From: Methylococcaceae bacterium
GTDB taxonomy: Bacteria; Pseudomonadota; Gammaproteobacteria; Methylococcales; Methylomonadaceae
DNA: 64,000 bases
Direction of reading: 5' to 3'
Assembly: GCA_030693065.1 (NCBI GenBank)
Contig: JAUYBL010000014.1
Span: 32,409-96,408, forward strand
The notes beneath the pieces were generated by a model that was given only the letters and a program-made list of their open reading frames with translations, was not told the origin of the DNA and did no database searches. A program made the translations under genes and the position numbers. Numbering within the stretch: position 1 is the stretch's first letter; every line of letters starts with the position of its first letter. Positions 44,625 to 55,297 of the stretch are shown one piece after another.

Positions 44625-45032
44625 TTAAGGACGGTCGCCGGTGTTGTCAGTACTATTGACTTCCAACTTAAAATCGGTCGCTTGCGGTGATGGCGCAACC
44701 GCTGACAGCGTTTGTTTTTGATAGGCGTATAACACTAAAGGCTTCCAAGCTTCCTCACCCAAAGCAAAACCGCTGGCATCGACCCATTTAAAGCGATAGA
44801 ACAGTTGCTGATTATCATCATCTGTGTTGGTGATTTCAGCTTGAACGAATAACAGGTGATTTCTTTTTACTGCTTTTAAATCGCTCACCTTGAGATAAGA
44901 CATTTCACCCAGTTGTTCGAGTTTGGAATTGATACTGCCCGGTTGTGGCGGCGGCGCATGGTTGGTACATGCGGTTAATAGACAGGCACTGGTTAACATA
45001 CCTGTGAGGATCGCTTTGTTAAAGGTATTCAT
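44625..45032 (-). CDS. YcfL-family lipoprotein
   Basis: 135 residues from the ATG at 45032; a TTG one codon upstream is unlikely. The lipobox LLTAC places the Cys at about 21. The body MSYLKVSDLKAVKRNHLLFV, then AEITNTDDDNQQLFYRFKWV and DASGFALGEEAWKPL match the DUF1425/YcfL immunoglobulin-like fold. Function unknown in the family. It is located between the COG3014-like and LpoB-like genes on one strand, probably a single operon with 30-35 bp gaps. Confidence 0.8.
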   Translation of the reverse strand: MNTFNKAILTGMLTSACLLTACTNHAPPPQPGSINSKLEQLGEMSYLKVSDLKAVKRNHLLFVQAEITNTDDDNQQLFYRFKWVDASGFALGEEAWKPLVLYAYQKQTLSAVAPSPQATDFKLEVNSTDNTGDRP

Positions 45033-45069
45033 CAATTTATCCTTATTAAGGTGTTTGGTTGATTTCGAG

Positions 45070-46548
45070 TTACTTCTTCTTACTGGCTTTTTTCTTTTTA
45101 CCGGCTTTTTTCTTCACTATTTGATCGGCAACGTCAGGCGTTTTGTTGATACTGACTTGCGCATAGCCCGGCAATTTGCTGCCATAAATCGGCTGCGACC
45201 AATAAAGTTGATTGCCGACTTGCCTAGCAACTACTAAAGCGTGCGAACCTTTAATATTGATGGTTTGCTTGGTTGACAGTCCCGGCAGCACTATTTCATG
45301 CGACCCGGAAGGGATGATTGCTCTGGCTGCACTGATATTCGCGGGTAAGGTTCGCCAGGTACGTTCATCCGCAGATTCGGTAACAACGTTTGCTACGTTT
45401 AACGCGATACCGGCTATGGCTGCTGCACCGCCCTGATCCATTAAGACTTTTTGCGAGGTGGTTTTGATTGCCGCGCGCACAATACCTCTAACGATAATGC
45501 CTGGCATGTCATCTTTTAGCGCTCGTTTAGACATGGTATCCAAACTGGTAATGGTAGCCAGCGGCAAGTTATTGCTGCCATCAATCGTTACCATATTGGG
45601 TGCAGTTGCGCGATTTGGATCAGTGCGAAGTATCGGGAAAGAAATAGGAATCACCCCCAGGTTACTGACGATGACAGGCACGGGGATCATGATCGATTTG
45701 AGTGCCGGCGCGCTGCCGGATTCAACCACAAACAGCACATCGGTTTCGCCTTGTTTCAATAAGCTAGGCCGCGTTTCTAAGCCCGCCAAGCCATCTTCAA
45801 GAATTTTTATATTGGGTTGCAATTCAGCGGCTTGCCGATAACCTGGTGCAGCCAAGCCCGGCTCGTTGAGGGTTTCATAAACAAAGCCGGCCAAATAATG
45901 ACTAAACGCACTTTGATAACCGTTTTTTAACGCCGTTACTTCTGGAGCATTTAAGGTTTCAATCGGGTAACCATTTAGATCTTTGAAGGTGGTTGTAATG
46001 CCTTTTTCTTTACTTTCTTTTTCTACCGCTTCAGTTTCTTTCGCCCTGACTTCGGCAATAATTGCTTCGCGTTCGTGGGTTTTCTTAATCTCGGTTCTGG
46101 CCGAATCCCAATCACCGCTAAGAATGTGACTTAAGGCAAGCCGAGTGGACAACATTACCTTTTCGTAGTCATGACCATCATATCGACGCGTTTTGTCGTT
46201 TAATAAAACGGCGCCTGCTGTTTCTGCCACAGCGCCAAGTCGAATCTTGGCTTCGTTTTCCCATTCGTTTACCAAATGGTCGGCTAGTAGCGACGTACTA
46301 ATACTTTCTGGGTATTGTTTGTTAAGACGTAACAATTCACTTTTTTCCATGTAATACAGCAGGTCCTTATCGGCCCCGGTATTATTGGATTCGAGCTGCG
46401 TTATGGCTTGATCAACATGGCCTTGACCGACCAAGTTTAATGTTTGGGTAAGCTCATCATCGTAACTGCGCATTACAGAACAACCGGATAGAGTCATCAG
46501 CATGGCAAGGGTTAAAACAACTATGTGTGGCTTGGTGAATATGACCAT
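45070..46548 (-). CDS. COG3014-family outer-membrane lipoprotein
   Basis: 492 residues. The lipobox LSGC gives a lipidated Cys near 23. The N-terminal half is TPR-like helices (about 40-250, for example LESNNTGADKDLLYYMEKSE and GFVYETLNEPGLAAPGYRQA). The later half is beta-rich (about 260-460), with IPVPVIVSNLGVIPISFPIL. A lysine-rich tail (KKKAGKKKKASKKK-like) ends the protein. It is the first gene of the lipoprotein cluster. Members of this family are known only as conserved hypotheticals next to LpoB/YcfL; a role in cell-wall or envelope assembly is inferred from this context. Confidence 0.78.
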   Translation of the reverse strand: MVIFTKPHIVVLTLAMLMTLSGCSVMRSYDDELTQTLNLVGQGHVDQAITQLESNNTGADKDLLYYMEKSELLRLNKQYPESISTSLLADHLVNEWENEAKIRLGAVAETAGAVLLNDKTRRYDGHDYEKVMLSTRLALSHILSGDWDSARTEIKKTHEREAIIAEVRAKETEAVEKESKEKGITTTFKDLNGYPIETLNAPEVTALKNGYQSAFSHYLAGFVYETLNEPGLAAPGYRQAAELQPNIKILEDGLAGLETRPSLLKQGETDVLFVVESGSAPALKSIMIPVPVIVSNLGVIPISFPILRTDPNRATAPNMVTIDGSNNLPLATITSLDTMSKRALKDDMPGIIVRGIVRAAIKTTSQKVLMDQGGAAAIAGIALNVANVVTESADERTWRTLPANISAARAIIPSGSHEIVLPGLSTKQTINIKGSHALVVARQVGNQLYWSQPIYGSKLPGYAQVSINKTPDVADQIVKKKAGKKKKASKKK

Positions 46549-46668
46549 TAAAGCTCCCTAATTCGTTAATTTTTTTAAAATCCAGCAGCGCAAACGATAA
46601 GAACAGCAAAAATGCCAACTCCATCACAATAGCCGATGACCTCAGGGGATTGTAGTAGGCATTTATAC

Positions 46669-47604
<936 letters not shown>

Positions 47605-48888
47605 TTATTCGCCCTGACAATAAATCAGTTTTCCAGCCTGTAAGGTGTGGGTCACTTTACCAGTCATGGTCTGCCCCCAAAAGGGCGTGTTGAGTCCTTG
47701 GCTTTGCCAAGAATCGGCATCTATTTGCCAGCTGAATTCAGGATTAAACACACAGACATCAGCATTAAATCCAGGCGTTAACGCTCCACTGTTTAGTCGC
47801 AAGATCCGGGCAGGATTTGTGCTCAATGCGGCGATGCCTTGTGGCAGCGTTATTTTCTGTTGTGCGACCAGCCTGAGCATTAGCGGCAACAAAGTTTCCA
47901 ATGAGGAAATTCCGGCTTCAGTTTCCGGAAATGCACCCAGTTTGGCATCCATGTCATGTGGCTGATGATCGGAGCAGATGGCATCCAATGTGCCACTGGC
48001 AAGTCCCTGCCTTAAAGCATCTTTATCGGCGTCAGTGCGCAAAGGCGGCAGCACGTGGTAGCTGCTGTCAAATGGCTGGATGTCGTTTTCGGTTAAATGC
48101 AATTGATGAATCGCAACGTCGGCACTGACATTTAAGCCATATTTTTTCGCTTGATGGATTTTAATCACCGCGCGTTTACAGCTGATTTGGCCAAAATGTA
48201 CCCGACAACCGGTGAGCTCAGCCAACTCTAGGCAATGCGACAACGCAATGGTCTCTGCAGCTTCGGGAATGCCCGGCAAACCGTAGCGGGTGGCAAATGC
48301 ACCTTCATGGGCGCAGCCTTTGTTGCCTAGCCAATAGTCGTTGGGGCGAAATATCAACAGTAAATCATGACTGGCGGCATATTCCATCGCTCTGCGTAAA
48401 ATTAGCAAATTTTGCACCGGCTGACTGGCGTTACCGACGGCTATACATCCGGCTTGTTTAAGCGACAGCATGGAGCTTAATTCAACTCCTTCCAGCTTTC
48501 GAGTGAGCGCTGCAATCGGGTAAATTTGTTGATAACCGGATTTTTCCGCCAGATCCTTTACCAGCTCGGCAACGGCCGCGGTGTCGATCACCGGCACAGT
48601 ATCCGGCTGCAGGCACATGGTTGTGACACCGGCACTTGCCGCGGCGGCTGTTTCGCTTTTAAAAGTGGCTTTGCGGCTTTGTCCGGGTTCGCGCAGCCGG
48701 GTACTTAAATCGATAAAACCGGGACAGACGACTTGATTGTCGGCATCAATAACAGTATCGGGGCTGAATCCTGCAGGCTCCTGGGTGACAGAAACAATTT
48801 TGCCATCGGCAATATACACCGAGCCGACGCGGTCGATGTTGTTAGCAGGGTCAATGATTCTGCCGTGTTGGATATGAATCTGGCTCAT
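47605..48888 (-). CDS. pyrC': Inactive dihydroorotase homologue (PyrC')
   Basis: 427 residues from the ATG at 48888, whose first bases overlap the pyrB stop (TGATG). It has the amidohydrolase barrel of type I dihydroorotases, but the zinc-binding HxH of the DIHVHLREPG motif reads DLSTRLREPG here (Ser and Arg at residues 62 and 64). The later SDHQPH keeps its Asp. In Pseudomonas an HxH-less PyrC' is required for assembly and activity of aspartate transcarbamoylase, so this is probably a structural partner of PyrB. An active dihydroorotase must be encoded elsewhere. Confidence 0.9.
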   Translation of the reverse strand: MSQIHIQHGRIIDPANNIDRVGSVYIADGKIVSVTQEPAGFSPDTVIDADNQVVCPGFIDLSTRLREPGQSRKATFKSETAAAASAGVTTMCLQPDTVPVIDTAAVAELVKDLAEKSGYQQIYPIAALTRKLEGVELSSMLSLKQAGCIAVGNASQPVQNLLILRRAMEYAASHDLLLIFRPNDYWLGNKGCAHEGAFATRYGLPGIPEAAETIALSHCLELAELTGCRVHFGQISCKRAVIKIHQAKKYGLNVSADVAIHQLHLTENDIQPFDSSYHVLPPLRTDADKDALRQGLASGTLDAICSDHQPHDMDAKLGAFPETEAGISSLETLLPLMLRLVAQQKITLPQGIAALSTNPARILRLNSGALTPGFNADVCVFNPEFSWQIDADSWQSQGLNTPFWGQTMTGKVTHTLQAGKLIYCQGE

Positions 48889-49868
48889 CAATTACTCCCA
48901 GTTATTGCCGATCTAGCTGATGTCTGCATGGCCATCGCCATAATCGCCATACGCACAGCAATACCGTTGCTAACCTGTTTGAGAATGACTGACTGCGGAC
49001 CATCGGCAACTTTGGAATCGATTTCCACTCCTCTGTTGATGGGGCCGGGATGCATAACAATGGCATCGGGCTTGGCAATTTTGAGTTTATTTTCCGTCAG
49101 ACCAAAGCATTTGAAATACTCACTTTCACTCGGCAGCAGCGCAGAGGTCATACGCTCTTTTTGCAAGCGCAGCATGATGATCACGTCAATATCCTTTAGG
49201 CCTTCGGTTAAGTTATGAGAGACGGTCACGCCCAGGCTTTCCACATGGGCTGGTAACAAGGTTTTCGGGGCTATAACACGGACTTCGGCAGCACCTAAAG
49301 TGTTGAGCGCCTGAATTTGTGAGCGGGCAACCCGTGAATGCAAAATGTCGCCAATAATGGCCACCCGCAGCGTGGAAAAATCCTGCTTGATCTGGCGAAT
49401 AGTGAACATATCCAGCATCGCTTGCGTGGGATGCGCGTGCTGACCGTCACCGGCATTGATCACGCTGATGTGGGGCGCGGTATGTTGAGCAATAAAGTGT
49501 GCCGCACCGCTGATGGCATGACGCACCACAAACATGTCGACAAACATCGCTTCCAAGTTGCGAATGGTATCGAGCAGGCTCTCGCCTTTAGACGTGGCCG
49601 AGGTAGCAATGTTCATACTGAGCACGTCGGCAGATAACCGTGTAGCGGCCAGTTCAAACGTTGTGCGAGTGCGGGTGCTGTTTTCAAAAAACAAGTTGAC
49701 GATGGTTTTCCCGCGCAGCAACGGTACTTTTTTAACTTGGCTATCCGACATACCGGCAAACGATTCGGCGGTATCGAGAATTTCAGTTAATAATTCTTTG
49801 CTTAACCCTTCCAGAGTTAAAAAATGCTTAAGCTTACCTTCCGAATTTAATTGCAGATTGCTAGACAT
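48888..49868 (-). CDS. pyrB: Aspartate carbamoyltransferase catalytic subunit
   Basis: 326 residues. It makes carbamoyl-aspartate from carbamoyl phosphate and aspartate, the second step in de novo pyrimidine synthesis. The carbamoyl-phosphate motif [14 protein letters not shown] lies near 60-72, [12 protein letters not shown] near 144 and the aspartate-binding region MLRLQKERM near 236. It has an N-terminal extension of about 10 residues, as in the class A enzymes that pair with PyrC'. The stop codon overlaps the pyrC' start. It lies 3 bp after pyrR. Confidence 0.97.
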   Translation of the reverse strand: MSSNLQLNSEGKLKHFLTLEGLSKELLTEILDTAESFAGMSDSQVKKVPLLRGKTIVNLFFENSTRTRTTFELAATRLSADVLSMNIATSATSKGESLLDTIRNLEAMFVDMFVVRHAISGAAHFIAQHTAPHISVINAGDGQHAHPTQAMLDMFTIRQIKQDFSTLRVAIIGDILHSRVARSQIQALNTLGAAEVRVIAPKTLLPAHVESLGVTVSHNLTEGLKDIDVIIMLRLQKERMTSALLPSESEYFKCFGLTENKLKIAKPDAIVMHPGPINRGVEIDSKVADGPQSVILKQVSNGIAVRMAIMAMAMQTSARSAITGSN

Positions 49869-49871
49869 AAT

Positions 49872-50378
49872 TTATGCGGCGGCATCGATAGATTGAACAT
49901 GTATACCCAGTGGTTCAGGGCCGGTGAGTTTAATGCGTTGACCTGGACTTAAGCTAATGCGCTCGCCTACACAATCCGGGCAAAGCGGAATTTGTCTGCC
50001 GTCACGCTCAATCAATACCGCTAACACGACTTGATTGGGGCGACCGTAATCGAAAATTTCATTCAGCGCGGCGCGGATGGTTCTGCCGGTATAAAAAACA
50101 TCATCCACCAAAATAACATCGCGACCTTCGATTTGGGCAGGCAACGCACTGGGCTTAACATTGGGATGTACGCCGACTTGAGAAAAATCATCCCGATAAA
50201 ACGAAATGTCCAACAAGCCTAAAGGCTCGGCAAGTTGCAGGCGTTGATGCATCTGCTCAGCCACCCAAACGCCACCGGTGCGAATACCGATCATTACCGG
50301 GTTGCTTAATTGTCTTTCAAGAATCACTTTTCTTATTTCGGCTTCCAAGCGATCAAGTACAGTTTTTATTTCTAACAC
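49872..50378 (-). CDS. pyrR: Bifunctional pyr operon regulator/uracil phosphoribosyltransferase
   Basis: 168 residues. The PRPP-binding loop VILVDDVFYTGRTIRAAL (about 94-111) is intact, as is the flexible loop with RDDF. In Bacillus PyrR binds pyr mRNA and also has UPRTase activity; in gammaproteobacteria it regulates the pyr genes. The gene precedes pyrB by 3 bp and follows ruvX with no gap. Confidence 0.95.
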   Translation of the reverse strand: MLEIKTVLDRLEAEIRKVILERQLSNPVMIGIRTGGVWVAEQMHQRLQLAEPLGLLDISFYRDDFSQVGVHPNVKPSALPAQIEGRDVILVDDVFYTGRTIRAALNEIFDYGRPNQVVLAVLIERDGRQIPLCPDCVGERISLSPGQRIKLTGPEPLGIHVQSIDAAA

Positions 50379-50843
50379 TTAAAGGGTCCTTTTGGAGTAA
50401 TCGTTTAGCCAGGTTTGCAGGATTAGTTGGGCGGCCAGTTGATCCTGCACTTCCCAAAGCTTACTGGCGTTGACATTGACCTCATCAAACAACAATTGTT
50501 TGGCTTCGAATGTCGATAAGGTTTCATCTTGTTGGTGGACCGGCAAGTTATAGCGCCCTGCTAATTGCCGACAGAATTTTAACATGCGAGGGGTAATAGG
50601 ATTGTCTGAGCCATCGGCTTGCCTGGAAATACCCACGACTAAGCCTGCAGGGCGCCATTCTTGTATCAAGGCAGTGATGACATCCCAGTTGGGCGTTTGA
50701 TTGAGAGATCTTAGGGTTTGCAAGGGGCTGGCTGTACCCGTGATAGTTTGACCAACAGCAATACCAATTTTTTTATTGCCAAAATCAAAGCCTAGGTAAG
50801 TATCGATTTGGATTTTTGGTAATAACGGATCGGGTCTAGCCAT
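50379..50843 (-). CDS. ruvX: Holliday junction resolvase-like/16S pre-rRNA nuclease
   Basis: 154 residues of the YqgF family, RNase H-like. Motif YLGFDFGNKKIGIAVG carries the first catalytic Asp, VVGISRQADGS lies in the middle, and the later QDETLSTFEAKQLL carries the Glu/Asp set. YqgF acts in maturation of 16S rRNA 5' ends; resolvase activity is reported in some species. It overlaps yqgE by 8 bases. Confidence 0.94.
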   Translation of the reverse strand: MARPDPLLPKIQIDTYLGFDFGNKKIGIAVGQTITGTASPLQTLRSLNQTPNWDVITALIQEWRPAGLVVGISRQADGSDNPITPRMLKFCRQLAGRYNLPVHQQDETLSTFEAKQLLFDEVNVNASKLWEVQDQLAAQLILQTWLNDYSKRTL

Positions 50844-51399
50844 GGCCCGCGGGTGTGGTCAGTTTATTTATGTTAATGCCAATTTGATCTGCCGCCGCGC
50901 TCCATCGTTGACTGACAGGCGTATCAAATAATATCTGGCTGGAAAAAGGCGTATTTAGCCACGCATTGTCCAAAAACTCCTTTTCCAATTGGCCCTCTCC
51001 CCAACCTGCATAGCCCAAGGCGATCAAATAATGCTCGGGGCCTTCTCCAGCGGCAATCGCTTCAAGAATATCACGCGAAGTAGTGAGAGAAATATTGTCC
51101 GATATAGGCATCGTCGCATTCCAGTCGCCTCCTCGTGAATGAATGACAAAGCCTCGATCTTGCTGCACTGGACCGCCAGCATAAACAGGTTGCTGACTAG
51201 CCGTTGGGGACGTTACATTTATTTCCATCTGGCTAAAGATTTCACCCAGTTTCATATCCGTCGCGCGATTTATAACTATCCCCAGTGCGCCTTCTTCATT
51301 GTGTTGACATAAAAAAGTCACTGTATGAAAAAAATTGCGATCTGCCAGCGTCGGCATAGCAATAATGAATTGATTATTAAAGTACGAGCCTTGATTCAT
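50836..51399 (-). CDS. yqgE: YqgE/AlgH family protein
   Basis: 187 residues. Typical segments FIIAMPTLADRNFFHTVTFL, NEEGALGIVINRAT, VYAGGPVQQDRGFVIH and ALGYAGWGEGQLEKE fit DUF179. Biochemical role unknown; in Pseudomonas AlgH affects alginate and virulence. Always next to yqgF in gammaproteobacteria, as here. Confidence 0.95.
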   Translation of the reverse strand: MNQGSYFNNQFIIAMPTLADRNFFHTVTFLCQHNEEGALGIVINRATDMKLGEIFSQMEINVTSPTASQQPVYAGGPVQQDRGFVIHSRGGDWNATMPISDNISLTTSRDILEAIAAGEGPEHYLIALGYAGWGEGQLEKEFLDNAWLNTPFSSQILFDTPVSQRWSAAADQIGININKLTTPAGHG

Positions 51400-51459
51400 A
51401 ATGGTGCGATGTAAAGTGATTAAGTTGCCAATTATTTAATGATGCAAGATTTCACGGCT

Positions 51460-52347
51460 TTATTTTGTCGTCATGCCGGATTCATCTGAAAACTTCCATA
51501 CCCGGGTAATTACCAATATATCGACTTCTTTACGTAAATCTAACGGTAATGGTGGAAACGGCGCACTCATCTTAACAATGTTTTTTGCCGCCTCATCAAG
51601 TGCAGGAATACCAGATGAATGGGTAATTCGAATAGTGTAAATAGAACCATCTGCCTTAATTCCGACATCCATCGTCAGTGTAGCAGAGAAGTTTTTCTTA
51701 ATAGCTGCTTCCGGATAATTCAAATTGCCGGTTCTTTCGACCTTGCTTTCCCAATCTTTTAAATATTGTGCGGCAACATATTTGTGAGTACTAACCGAGT
51801 TAACGGACACTATTTTGGTTTGATCCGCGCTTTGTTGACTCTGTCTAATTTCTGTTCCCAATGCACTAATTTGTTGCTGCAGTGATTCGGCCGATAATTT
51901 TGGAGTGGGCTGTTCTTCCTGCTGTTTCTCAACAACTTCTGGTTTTGTAGCCGCAACTACTTTAGTTACAGCTTTTTGTTGGGTAAGGACTTTAGGTGTC
52001 TCCTTAGGCTTACTCACTTGAGGTGCGGTTTTGCTGACCTGTTTTGCCTGACCATTATTAGGACTTGGTAATTGCTGCTTGGGTGGCTCAGGTTTTTTGG
52101 TTTGTTCACCGGCACCGATTTGATTATCTTGCGCCAAAAACTTGGCCTCTTTAGGTGCTTTAGGAGTAGGTGTCACCGCTAAAGTTACATCAATAGAACG
52201 ATTAATTTTCTCAGGATTGGGGGCGGTAAAATTGACTCCTAAAGCAATAATTATGTGAACGATCGTCGCAATAAAAACTGCAACCAGTAATGAGTCGTTA
52301 TTTGATAACGGCGTAGACGGCTCAAATTTGAGCTGATTGGACATCAT
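51460..52347 (-). CDS. TonB-family energy transducer of the gshB-pyr cluster
   Basis: 295 residues: an N-terminal membrane helix (about 20-42), a Lys/Pro/Gln-rich linker with a central helical portion (about 70-170), and a TonB C-terminal domain (about 205-290; TGNLNYPEAAIKKNFSATLT, IRITHSSGIPALDEAAKNIV). It overlaps the gshB stop by 4 bases. The same gshB-tonB-yqgE-yqgF order occurs in Pseudomonas, where this TonB is linked to twitching rather than iron uptake. It is distinct from the TonB at 19860-20516. Confidence 0.9.
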   Translation of the reverse strand: MMSNQLKFEPSTPLSNNDSLLVAVFIATIVHIIIALGVNFTAPNPEKINRSIDVTLAVTPTPKAPKEAKFLAQDNQIGAGEQTKKPEPPKQQLPSPNNGQAKQVSKTAPQVSKPKETPKVLTQQKAVTKVVAATKPEVVEKQQEEQPTPKLSAESLQQQISALGTEIRQSQQSADQTKIVSVNSVSTHKYVAAQYLKDWESKVERTGNLNYPEAAIKKNFSATLTMDVGIKADGSIYTIRITHSSGIPALDEAAKNIVKMSAPFPPLPLDLRKEVDILVITRVWKFSDESGMTTK

Positions 52348-53291
52348 CGTAATGAATTTTCAATATGATCCATTAATTGACCACAGATATTCAGTCCGAA
52401 TTGACGGTCCAATTCTTGTACGCAGGTCGGACTGGTCACATTGATTTCAGTAAGCGTATCGCCAATAACATCGATGCCGACGAATACCAGACCTTTTTCA
52501 CGCAGAGTTGGCCCCACTTGATTGGCAATCCAACGATCTCGTTCTGTTAATGGCCGTCCTTCAGCGCGTCCACCGGCCGCCAAATTACCGCGCGTTTCAC
52601 CTTGAGCGGGTATGCGTGCCAACGCATAAGGAACAACTTCACCGTTAATAATCAATATCCTTTTATCGCCATCCTTAATTTCCGGCAGATATTTTTGGGC
52701 CATGACGTAGCGACTATTATGCTCTGTCATTGTTTCTAATATGACGCTGAGATTTGGATCATTCAGGCGTAAGTGAAAAATCGAGGAGCCACCCATGCCG
52801 TCCAAGGGCTTTAATATGATTTCGCCTTGCTCGGTCAAAAAGTCCCTAATTCGAGTGGACTCTCTGGCAACCAGGGTTTCCGCGCAACATTGAGGAAACC
52901 AGGCAGTAAATAATTTTTCATTGGCATCACGCAATGACTGCGGTTTATTGACAACTAGCGTTCCCAAAGCCTCTGCACGTTCAAGCAAATACGTTGCGTA
53001 GATATACTCTTGATCGAATGGCGGATCCTTGCGCATCAAAATTACGTTTAGCTGATCTAAAGGCATGTCCTGTTCAGCTATAAATTCATGCCACTGTTGT
53101 GCATCTCGCTGCACTTTAAGCGTTCGTGTTCTGGCATAAGCGCGGCCGTTACGAAGATATAAATCATTCAGCTCCATGTAGTGTAATTCCCAGCCTCTGG
53201 CCTGAGCTTCCAACAGCATGGCAAAGCTGGTGTCTTTTTTTATGTTGATATGATCAATCGAATCCATGACCATACCGAGCTTAATCAACAT
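52344..53291 (-). CDS. gshB: Glutathione synthetase
   Basis: 315 residues from the ATG at 53291, with GGAG 6 bases upstream (the longer frame to 53303 has no site). It is an ATP-grasp enzyme that joins gamma-glutamylcysteine and glycine. Key segments: MDSIDHINIKKDTSFAMLLE, LMRKDPPFDQEYIYATYLLE, GEIILKPLDGMGGSSIF (ATP loop) and EINVTSPTCVQELDR (metal and ATP site) are all present. Confidence 0.96.
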   Translation of the reverse strand: MLIKLGMVMDSIDHINIKKDTSFAMLLEAQARGWELHYMELNDLYLRNGRAYARTRTLKVQRDAQQWHEFIAEQDMPLDQLNVILMRKDPPFDQEYIYATYLLERAEALGTLVVNKPQSLRDANEKLFTAWFPQCCAETLVARESTRIRDFLTEQGEIILKPLDGMGGSSIFHLRLNDPNLSVILETMTEHNSRYVMAQKYLPEIKDGDKRILIINGEVVPYALARIPAQGETRGNLAAGGRAEGRPLTERDRWIANQVGPTLREKGLVFVGIDVIGDTLTEINVTSPTCVQELDRQFGLNICGQLMDHIENSLR

Positions 53292-53360
53292 TAAAATCTC
53301 CATTAGTCGCCTGACAAGTAGGCAAAATGCGCAAATATCGTTTCATTTTATAGATTGTAA

Positions 53361-53389
53361 TTTACCTTGAAAAGATTATTTGGTATAAA
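53361..53389 (+). promoter_or_regulatory. Probable sigma-70 promoter of rpmB-rpmG
   Basis: TTTACC and TATAAA are separated by 17 bp, with the -10 box 46 bp before the rpmB start. Good spacing and a strong -10 fit a highly expressed ribosomal operon. Confidence 0.55.
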
Positions 53390-53434
53390 GTCGGGCTAAT
53401 TTTATGAATTTTAGTAACACCTAGGGGATCAACA

Positions 53435-53671
53435 ATGTCCAGAGTATGTCAGGTAACAGGCAAACGTCCAGTTACCGGTAACAATGTTTCACACGCTAAC
53501 AACAGAACAAAAAGACGTTTCCTGCCTAATCTGCAACATCACAGATTTTGGGTAGAAAGTGAAAATCGCTGGGTTCGTCTCAGAATATCCACCAAAGCAA
53601 TGCGTATTATCGATAAAAAAGGCATTGATGCGGTTTTAGCAGATTTACGTAAAGCTGGCGAAAAGGTTTAA
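53435..53671 (+). CDS. rpmB: 50S ribosomal protein L28
   Basis: 78 residues, full length. [20 protein letters not shown], then [17 protein letters not shown] and [14 protein letters not shown] are typical. GGGGATCAAC precedes the ATG. It is followed after 9 bp by rpmG, the usual pair. Confidence 0.98.
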   Translation: MSRVCQVTGKRPVTGNNVSHANNRTKRRFLPNLQHHRFWVESENRWVRLRISTKAMRIIDKKGIDAVLADLRKAGEKV

Positions 53672-53680
53672 GGAATAATT

Positions 53681-53836
53681 ATGCGCGATAAAATCAAATT
53701 GCTATCTACAGAAGGTACTGGTCATTTTTACACCACTACTAAGAACAAGCGCACCATGCCAGAAAAAATGGAGATCAAAAAATTTGATCCTGTGGTTCGC
53801 AAACACGTTATCTACAAAGAAGCCAAAATCAAGTAA
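53681..53836 (+). CDS. rpmG: 50S ribosomal protein L33
   Basis: 51 residues: [20 protein letters not shown], then [20 protein letters not shown] and [11 protein letters not shown]. It has the proteobacterial form without the zinc-binding cysteines. AGGAATAATT precedes the ATG. Confidence 0.98.
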   Translation: MRDKIKLLSTEGTGHFYTTTKNKRTMPEKMEIKKFDPVVRKHVIYKEAKIK

Positions 53837-53854
53837 TTGGTTCTGCTTCAAACT

Positions 53855-53900
53855 AAACGGCCGGTCTATAATTTATAGTTGTAGACCGGCCGTTTTCGTT
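53855..53900 (+). terminator. Terminator of rpmB-rpmG
   Basis: A perfect 14-bp stem (53855-53868 and 53882-53895) with a 13-base loop, ending TTTTCGTTT. It is 19 bases after the rpmG stop and may serve the converging gene at 53906 as well. Confidence 0.9.
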
Positions 53901-53905
53901 TCCAG

Positions 53906-55297
53906 CTAATCCCTTAATTCTTTTAAAGAATTCACCATTTGCGTAAGCTTTAAAATCTGCTGTTGCATTAACAATATCTGTTTTTCGCTATTTTCCTTAT
54001 CAGCTCTCAGTTTTGCATATTGATGATTAAGCTCAGCATTGGCCTGTTTAAGGCTCTTATTTTCAGTCTCAAGTAGTAATTTATTGTCATAATCAGCAGC
54101 GTTATCCGACGCATGATCAATAATATCTGAGTTATTATCAGAATGAGCAATATCGGCAAGCTCAACTAATGTCTCGACACCATCATCAATTTTAAATAAT
54201 GCGGCTTCCGGCATAGCGCGAAGTATCTGTGCCTGATGAGTGATTTTTAATTCCGGCGCAATATTTTCCATCCCTCCGCGTAAAATAACCGCTTTTATCT
54301 TATTTCTAAGTAACAAAAACGCCGCCGCCTCACTGTCTTTACCATTTGCACAAACCACTATTACCGGCTTTTCCCGGCTCAAGGTCTTAACTTGCATGCG
54401 CAATGTAAAAAAGGGCGCATTAATACTGCCATCAAGATGCCAAATATCGTATTCATCTTGCGATCTTACATCTAGCAAAATGGCGCCACGACTTAACAAC
54501 TCTTGCACTTCATTGTAGCTAGCGAACTTTAACGAAGGCTCTTTTATCAGAGACACAAATTGCGCCTTATTTAAACGAAACAGAATGACATCAGTCATTG
54601 CTGTAACAGTCACATTTCTAGGCACATCAGAAAGCAGCGCATCCTCGCCGAAGGTATCGCCTTTGCCTAATTGCGCTAATTTAATTTCCTTAGCGCTTGG
54701 CGATGGCTTACGGGTGAGCAAACAGTGACCACTCTTAATGAGGTAGTAATAATCACCAACCCCACCCTGTTCAACAATAATTTCTCCGGGGCGAAAATTA
54801 ACCGTTTCCAAGCCCATTAATATTTTTTGAAGATTAGCCGGTGGCAACCGCTGAAATATGGGCGATCTTAATAGTGCGGTCATCCAGTCATCTGGATCAT
54901 CTTCGGGTTCTTCAATGACCATATAATCATTATCCTCTGGATAAACTGTATCGAATTGGATATGCGCAAATTGTGCTTCCAATTTTAAAAACCTCACCCA
55001 TCCCTTGGCCACAGCGTCTATTTTTCTGGGTATTTGATGGGCCAATGCAAATTTCGCCGCAACACTTGAAGAGGTAATAGTCTCAACGACCAATCCTTGA
55101 GCCTGGAGCGAAACTTCGCCATTCAACAAATATACCAATCTGCTATCTACATCGCCCTTTTTAAAGAGCAGGCCATCCAGTGTTTTTTCTACGGTAATTG
55201 CCGCACACAACTCAGTGAACTGTATATGTGGCAGGGTAGCCAGAGGAATCAACTGGCGAATTAACACCCCATCTTCAGAATTGACATCTACGGCCAT
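53906..55297 (-). CDS. Cyclic-nucleotide-binding and rhodanese domain protein
   Basis: 463 residues. A degenerate cNMP-binding domain comes first (about 20-120), a second fuller one at about 150-265 (FRPGEIIVEQGGVGDYYYLI, FGEDALLSDVPRNVTVTAM), then a rhodanese domain (about 270-370) with the catalytic Cys in VVCANGKDSEAA, and a C-terminal coiled coil (about 395-460). It is a probable cytoplasmic sensor, since there is no signal peptide. In the second cNMP domain the usual phosphate-binding Arg sits in DVPRNVT, so ligand binding is possible. It could relay cyclic nucleotide or redox/sulfur signals, but the function is unknown. Confidence 0.85.
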   Translation of the reverse strand: MAVDVNSEDGVLIRQLIPLATLPHIQFTELCAAITVEKTLDGLLFKKGDVDSRLVYLLNGEVSLQAQGLVVETITSSSVAAKFALAHQIPRKIDAVAKGWVRFLKLEAQFAHIQFDTVYPEDNDYMVIEEPEDDPDDWMTALLRSPIFQRLPPANLQKILMGLETVNFRPGEIIVEQGGVGDYYYLIKSGHCLLTRKPSPSAKEIKLAQLGKGDTFGEDALLSDVPRNVTVTAMTDVILFRLNKAQFVSLIKEPSLKFASYNEVQELLSRGAILLDVRSQDEYDIWHLDGSINAPFFTLRMQVKTLSREKPVIVVCANGKDSEAAAFLLLRNKIKAVILRGGMENIAPELKITHQAQILRAMPEAALFKIDDGVETLVELADIAHSDNNSDIIDHASDNAADYDNKLLLETENKSLKQANAELNHQYAKLRADKENSEKQILLMQQQILKLTQMVNSLKELRD

